Positions 60,435-64,000 of a stretch of 64,000 bases of DNA are shown here, piece after piece. The stretch lies in the NCBI RefSeq assembly GCF_027111315.2, contig NZ_CP114289.2, forward strand, positions 2,542,001 through 2,606,000, in the 5' to 3' direction. How positions within the stretch are numbered: the first letter of the stretch is position 1; each line of letters begins with the position of its first letter. The translations under genes and the position numbers were made by a program. Under the pieces are notes generated by a model. That model ran no database searches. It saw only the letters and a list, made by a program, of their open reading frames with translations, and was not told the DNA's origin. The DNA comes from Flavobacterium limnophilum. Lineage in GTDB: Bacteria; Bacteroidota; Bacteroidia; Flavobacteriales; Flavobacteriaceae.

Positions 60435-61181
60435 ATGAAAAAGACGTTACTCCTCTTGTTTTTTCATTTCGCATTTATCCTTGCTGCGGTTGGACAAGAC
60501 GCAAAAGATATTGTCAAAAAAGCCGACGAAAAGGCAAAAGGCAAAACCTCCATCTCCAATATTACCATCCAAATCATCAGGCCAACTTGGTCTCGGGAAA
60601 TGAGCGTGAAAGGCTGGTCAAAAGGCAATGATTATAGCCTGGCATTGGTTTTGGCTCCAGCCAAAGAAAAAGGAGTCGTCTTCTTGAAACGGAAAAAAGA
60701 AGTCTGGAACTGGATTCCTTCCATTGAACGGAACATCAAAATGCCGCCATCGATGATGAGCCAAAGCTGGATGGGAACGGATTTTACCAATGATGATTTG
60801 GTCAAGGAAGCCTCCATTCTCGAAGATTACGACCATTCGTTTATTGGAGATGTCAGCATTGACGGTAGAGATTGCTATAAAATTCAGCTAATCCCAAAAC
60901 CCAAATCGGCTGTCGTCTGGGGAAAAATCATTATGGCCATCGACAAAAAAGATTTTATGATGCTGCACGTCGAGTATTTTGACGAAGACAAAGCTTTGGT
61001 CAACACCATGTATTGCAGCGATATAAAAATGATTGGCGGTCGTTTATTACCCGGAAAAATGGAAATGGTTCCTGCCAACAAAAAAGGGAACAAGACGGTT
61101 TTGATCTACAATTCGATTGTTTTTGACACGCCACTGGAGGATTCTTTTTTTAGCACACAAAATATTACCAAAGTAAAATGA
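60435..61181 (+). CDS. LolA-like outer-membrane lipoprotein-sorting protein
   Basis: 248 residues; signal peptide to about 20 (FILAAVGQD). LolA-like family pattern: DIVKKADEKAKGKTSISNITIQIIRPTWSREMSVKGWSKGNDYSLALVLAPAKEKGVVFLKRKKEVWNWIPSIERNIKMPPSMM and a long hydrophobic-concave beta-sheet (KMIGGRLLPGKMEMVPANKKGNKTVLIYNSIVF). It is first of a four-gene operon with two permeases and an ATPase, with 4-base overlaps. In this context it probably receives a lipid-modified or hydrophobic ligand from the ABC transporter in the periplasm. Confidence 0.87.
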   Translation: MKKTLLLLFFHFAFILAAVGQDAKDIVKKADEKAKGKTSISNITIQIIRPTWSREMSVKGWSKGNDYSLALVLAPAKEKGVVFLKRKKEVWNWIPSIERNIKMPPSMMSQSWMGTDFTNDDLVKEASILEDYDHSFIGDVSIDGRDCYKIQLIPKPKSAVVWGKIIMAIDKKDFMMLHVEYFDEDKALVNTMYCSDIKMIGGRLLPGKMEMVPANKKGNKTVLIYNSIVFDTPLEDSFFSTQNITKVK

Positions 61182-62392
61182 TACTGAAATTAATCTGGAG
61201 AAACCTCTGGCGCAACAGCCGCCGAACGCTAATCACGATGGCTTCGATTGCTTTTGCCGTTTTGTTTGCCATTTTGATGAAGTCGTTCCAGAATGGGGTT
61301 TTCAACAATTTAATCAAAAATGTCGTCGGTTATTATTCGGGTTATGTCCAAATTCACCAAAAAGGATATTGGAACGAACAAGTACTCGACAATTGCTTTG
61401 CATTGGATAATTCCCTAATCGAAAAGCTCCAACAAAATCCACAAATAAATGAAGTTGTTCCCCGGTTGGAGACTTTTGTTTTGGTTTCAAAAGAAAACAC
61501 CACCAAAGGCTGTATGTTGGTGGGCACGGACGCTGTAAAAGAAAATAACTTAACCCAGTTAAAAAATAAACTGATTGACGGAAGCTATTTCAACAACAAT
61601 GAAGAATCCGTAATTCTTGCCGAGGGTTTGGCAAAACGGATTAATGCAATAGTTAACGACACCATCGTACTATTTGGTCAAGGCTATCACGGCGCAATGG
61701 CTGCGGGAAAATTCAAGATAAAAGGCATCGTGCACTTAGCCTCACCTGCAATGAATGATGCTTTTGTGTATTTGCCGTTATCTGCAACGCAATATTATTT
61801 AAGCGCAGAAAACAGGCTCACTTCCCTATCCTTGGGAATTGCTAATGCCGAAAACGGAAATACAATTGTCGAGAACCTAAAAAAAACGATAGGCAAAAAG
61901 TACGAAGTCATGTCTTGGCAGGAAATGATGCCCGAAATTGCCAACCACATCAAAGCGGATGGTTTTTCGTTTTACGTATTTTCTGGAATATTGTACCTCA
62001 TCATCGGTTTCGGACTTTTTGGGACTATTTTGATGATGACTATTGAACGAACGTATGAATTCGGAATGCTCATCGCCATTGGAATGAAAAAAGGGAAATT
62101 GAAAATGATTTTATTGGGCGAGGCATTTCTGATTACATTGCTTGGCGTGCTTTTGGGAATCTTGTTAAGCCTGCCTTCTGTGCTTTATTTACAGGAAAAA
62201 CCCATTCGTTTTAGCGGCGATATTGCCAAAGCCTACGAGCAATTCGGCTTTGAAGCCATATTCCCTGCGGAGCTGGATTTAAATATATTTTTCACCCAAT
62301 CACTGATTGTGTTATTTATGTCGATCTTGATTGGTTTGTATCCGCTTTGGTTTGTTAACGGTTTGAATCCAGTTAAAGCAATGAAAAAATGA
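61178..62392 (+). CDS. ABC transporter permease (FtsX/MacB-like)
   Basis: 404 residues. Four membrane helices: one N-terminal (LITMASIAFAVLFAIL), three C-terminal (from about 275: ILYLIIGFGLFGTILMM, LGEAFLITLLGVLLGILLS, FFTQSLIVLFMSILIGLYP), with a periplasmic MacB_PCD-type domain between. Start ATG overlaps the LolA-like stop by 4 bases. FtsX-type permeases carry lipoproteins or peptides across the inner membrane without a channel. Confidence 0.92.
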   Translation: MILKLIWRNLWRNSRRTLITMASIAFAVLFAILMKSFQNGVFNNLIKNVVGYYSGYVQIHQKGYWNEQVLDNCFALDNSLIEKLQQNPQINEVVPRLETFVLVSKENTTKGCMLVGTDAVKENNLTQLKNKLIDGSYFNNNEESVILAEGLAKRINAIVNDTIVLFGQGYHGAMAAGKFKIKGIVHLASPAMNDAFVYLPLSATQYYLSAENRLTSLSLGIANAENGNTIVENLKKTIGKKYEVMSWQEMMPEIANHIKADGFSFYVFSGILYLIIGFGLFGTILMMTIERTYEFGMLIAIGMKKGKLKMILLGEAFLITLLGVLLGILLSLPSVLYLQEKPIRFSGDIAKAYEQFGFEAIFPAELDLNIFFTQSLIVLFMSILIGLYPLWFVNGLNPVKAMKK

Positions 62393-63606
62393 ATGTGTTA
62401 GTCAAAATAGCGAGCAGAAATATCTGGAGAAGCACCAAAAGAAGCCTCATCATCATCACAGCGGTAAGCATTGGATTATGGACAGGAATTTTTATTATGG
62501 CATTTTATAACGGAATGATTGAGCAACGCATCAACTCAGCCATCGCCAGTGAATTATCACATATTCAACTGCATCATTCCGAGTTTAGAAAGGATCACGA
62601 AATAAAATATTATTTGCCCAAAGGAAGAAAAATGCTCGAGATAATTTCCAAAAAACAGGGAATAAAGGCGGTGGCTGGCCGGGTTATTATCAAAGGAATG
62701 ATTGCATCTGCAGCGGGAAGTAGCGGAATCACCATAAATGGAGTGATGCCAGAGCAAGAAAATGTATTGACCAATCTTAAAGGAAAAATAATAAAAGGCC
62801 TTTATTTCAATTCAAAAAAAGAGAACGAAATACTAATCAGCGAAAAAATTCGCAAGAAATTGAAACTTGACTTAAACAAGAAAACCATCCTGACTTTTCA
62901 AGATAAAGAAGGTAATCTCGCATCGGCGGCTTTCCGGATTAGTGCCATATACAAAACCATCAACAGTCCTTATGACGATGCCAATGTGTTTGTAAAAATC
63001 ACCGATATTGATTCGCTTGCCGGAATCCCGAAAGCCATCAATGAAATTGCAATCTTGCTCGAATCGAGTAAATCAGTGCCAGAAACTCAAAGAAATCTAA
63101 AACAACAATTCCCAAAAATAGAAATCAAGAACTGGATGGAAATTTCACCTGAATTAGGATTGACGGTTTCTGTTGGTGACCAAATGGTTTATATTTTTAT
63201 GGGAATTATTTTGCTTGCTTTGGCTTTTGGCATCGTCAACACGATGATGATGTCGGTTCTGGAAAGAACCCGCGAAATAGGAATGCTGTTGGCTTTGGGA
63301 ATGAATAAATTCAAAATATTCCAGATGATTCTCCTCGAAACTTTTTTCCTGATTCTTGCCGGCTGTCCTATTGGAATTTTGCTTGCGTTTGCAACCATTG
63401 GAATAACAAATCGAACCGGAATCGACTTTAGCCAATTCTCGGAAGTGTATTCCAGTTTTGGATACAGTTCCATCATATATCCCACTTTGAGTTGGAACCA
63501 ATTTGGAAATATTGTCTTGTTGATTATCCTGACCGCCCTTGTTTCCGCTTTGTTTCCAGCAAGACGAGCCTTGAAATTGAAACCTGCCGAATCATTAAAA
63601 AAATAA
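62389..63606 (+). CDS. ABC transporter permease (FtsX/MacB-like), second
   Basis: 405 residues, a paralogue of the preceding permease: N-terminal helix LIIITAVSIGLWTGIFIMAF, periplasmic domain, then MVYIFMGIILLALAFGIVNTMMMSVLERTREIGMLLALGM and two more helices ending KPAESLKK. The start overlaps the previous stop by 4 bases. The two permeases likely form a heterodimer as in LolC/LolE. Confidence 0.92.
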   Translation: MNVLVKIASRNIWRSTKRSLIIITAVSIGLWTGIFIMAFYNGMIEQRINSAIASELSHIQLHHSEFRKDHEIKYYLPKGRKMLEIISKKQGIKAVAGRVIIKGMIASAAGSSGITINGVMPEQENVLTNLKGKIIKGLYFNSKKENEILISEKIRKKLKLDLNKKTILTFQDKEGNLASAAFRISAIYKTINSPYDDANVFVKITDIDSLAGIPKAINEIAILLESSKSVPETQRNLKQQFPKIEIKNWMEISPELGLTVSVGDQMVYIFMGIILLALAFGIVNTMMMSVLERTREIGMLLALGMNKFKIFQMILLETFFLILAGCPIGILLAFATIGITNRTGIDFSQFSEVYSSFGYSSIIYPTLSWNQFGNIVLLIILTALVSALFPARRALKLKPAESLKK

Positions 63607-63611
63607 ATGCG

Positions 63612-64000
63612 ATGCAAGAAACAGTAATTGACGCACACAATTTGTCGAAAATTTACGACGAGAAAACCATTCCGGTTTATGCCTTAAACAAGGTTCACCT
63701 CCACATTTCTCGAGGAGAATTTACGGCCATCAAAGGGCCATCGGGTTCCGGAAAGACGACTTTGTTGAATATGATTGGTGGATTGGACGTTCCTTCTGAA
63801 GGTTTTGTCGAGATTAACGGAACCAACATCACCGAATTGAAAGGCAATGAATTAATTGATTTCCGATTGAAAAATATTGGATTTGTTTTCCAGTCCTATA
63901 ATCTGATTCCCGTTCTGACGGCCAAGGAGAATATTGAATTTATTATGCTTTTGCAAAAATGGTCATCCAAAGAAAGAGAAAAAAGGGTGCTGGAATTGTT
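63612..64000 (+). CDS. ABC transporter ATP-binding protein (partial, cut by window end)
   Basis: First 129 codons from MQETVIDAHNLSKIYDEKTIPVYALNKVHLHI. Walker A GPSGSGKTTLLNMIGGLD (about residues 44-61) and Q-loop GFVFQSYNLIPVLTAKENIEF are present. LolD/MacB-type ATPase for the two permeases, five bases after their stop. The signature and Walker B lie beyond the window. The ATG at 63607 runs into a stop within six codons and is rejected. Confidence 0.93.
   Translation, partial: MQETVIDAHNLSKIYDEKTIPVYALNKVHLHISRGEFTAIKGPSGSGKTTLLNMIGGLDVPSEGFVEINGTNITELKGNELIDFRLKNIGFVFQSYNLIPVLTAKENIEFIMLLQKWSSKEREKRVLEL

Overview
The window looks like a chromosomal segment of a Flavobacterium-type Bacteroidota. 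It is AT-rich. Promoter -7 elements of the form TAnnTTTG precede many genes. Three large secreted proteins carry the type B C-terminal sorting domain of the gliding/type IX secretion system (T9SS). Many exported proteins have short Bacteroidota signal peptides ending in FAQ/SAQ or a lipobox. I worked by reading only; every family name is recognition from motifs, not a search result.

Layout. 1-2.6 kb: end of a RelE/ParE toxin-antitoxin pair, heme A synthase (ctaA), a CDP-alcohol phosphatidyltransferase and a CsbD-like protein. 2.7-6.3 kb (minus): an exported repeat-type protein, a LytS-type histidine kinase fused to a 2TM domain, two further 2TM proteins and a LytTR response regulator, probably one operon. 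6.4-9.1 kb: a second toxin-antitoxin pair and a TonB-dependent receptor. 9.3-15 kb: YciI-like protein, sugar O-acetyltransferase, a long non-coding array with 21-bp period, a pRiA4b ORF-3-like protein, a nucleoid-associated protein, and an unrecognised protein with kinase-like motifs. 15.2-25.5 kb: three tandem T9SS type B proteins plus a DUF2141 protein. 25.5-36 kb: typA, a PAS kinase/response regulator pair, rpsT, two tRNA-Glu, proS, a Tyr/Gly-rich lipoprotein, a FadL-like porin, rimO. 36-46.8 kb: amidase, porin, a SulP transporter with beta-carbonic anhydrase bracketed by two related small proteins, and a TPR kinase/NarL-type regulator pair. 46.9-56.1 kb (minus): two DUF2490 paralogues, a secreted protein, dnaB, accA, an EamA transporter, an LptF/G-type permease, tgt. 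56.2-60.4 kb: an accessory region with another 21-bp-period array and two cassette-like units carrying small cargo genes (secreted protein + GNAT acetyltransferase; FRG-domain protein). 60.4-64 kb: a LolA-like protein with an FtsX/MacB-type ABC exporter, cut by the window end.

Main signals beyond ordinary annotation: (1) paired 9-bp direct repeats, 21 bp apart, that resemble LytTR boxes lie at the same distance from the -7 elements of the LytTR operon and the TonB receptor, suggesting an autoregulated LytTR regulon; (2) two sequence-unrelated tandem arrays both keep a 21-bp period; (3) two cassette-like units each have private 15-bp terminal inverted repeats with one mismatch at the same position, followed by a shared repeat, as in an integron-like or other ssDNA-hairpin-based system without a visible recombinase; (4) a palindromic candidate operator sits at an activator distance from the promoter next to a response-regulator gene; (5) an orphan protein has lysine, hinge, DxxxxN and IDFD motifs of kinase-like folds.
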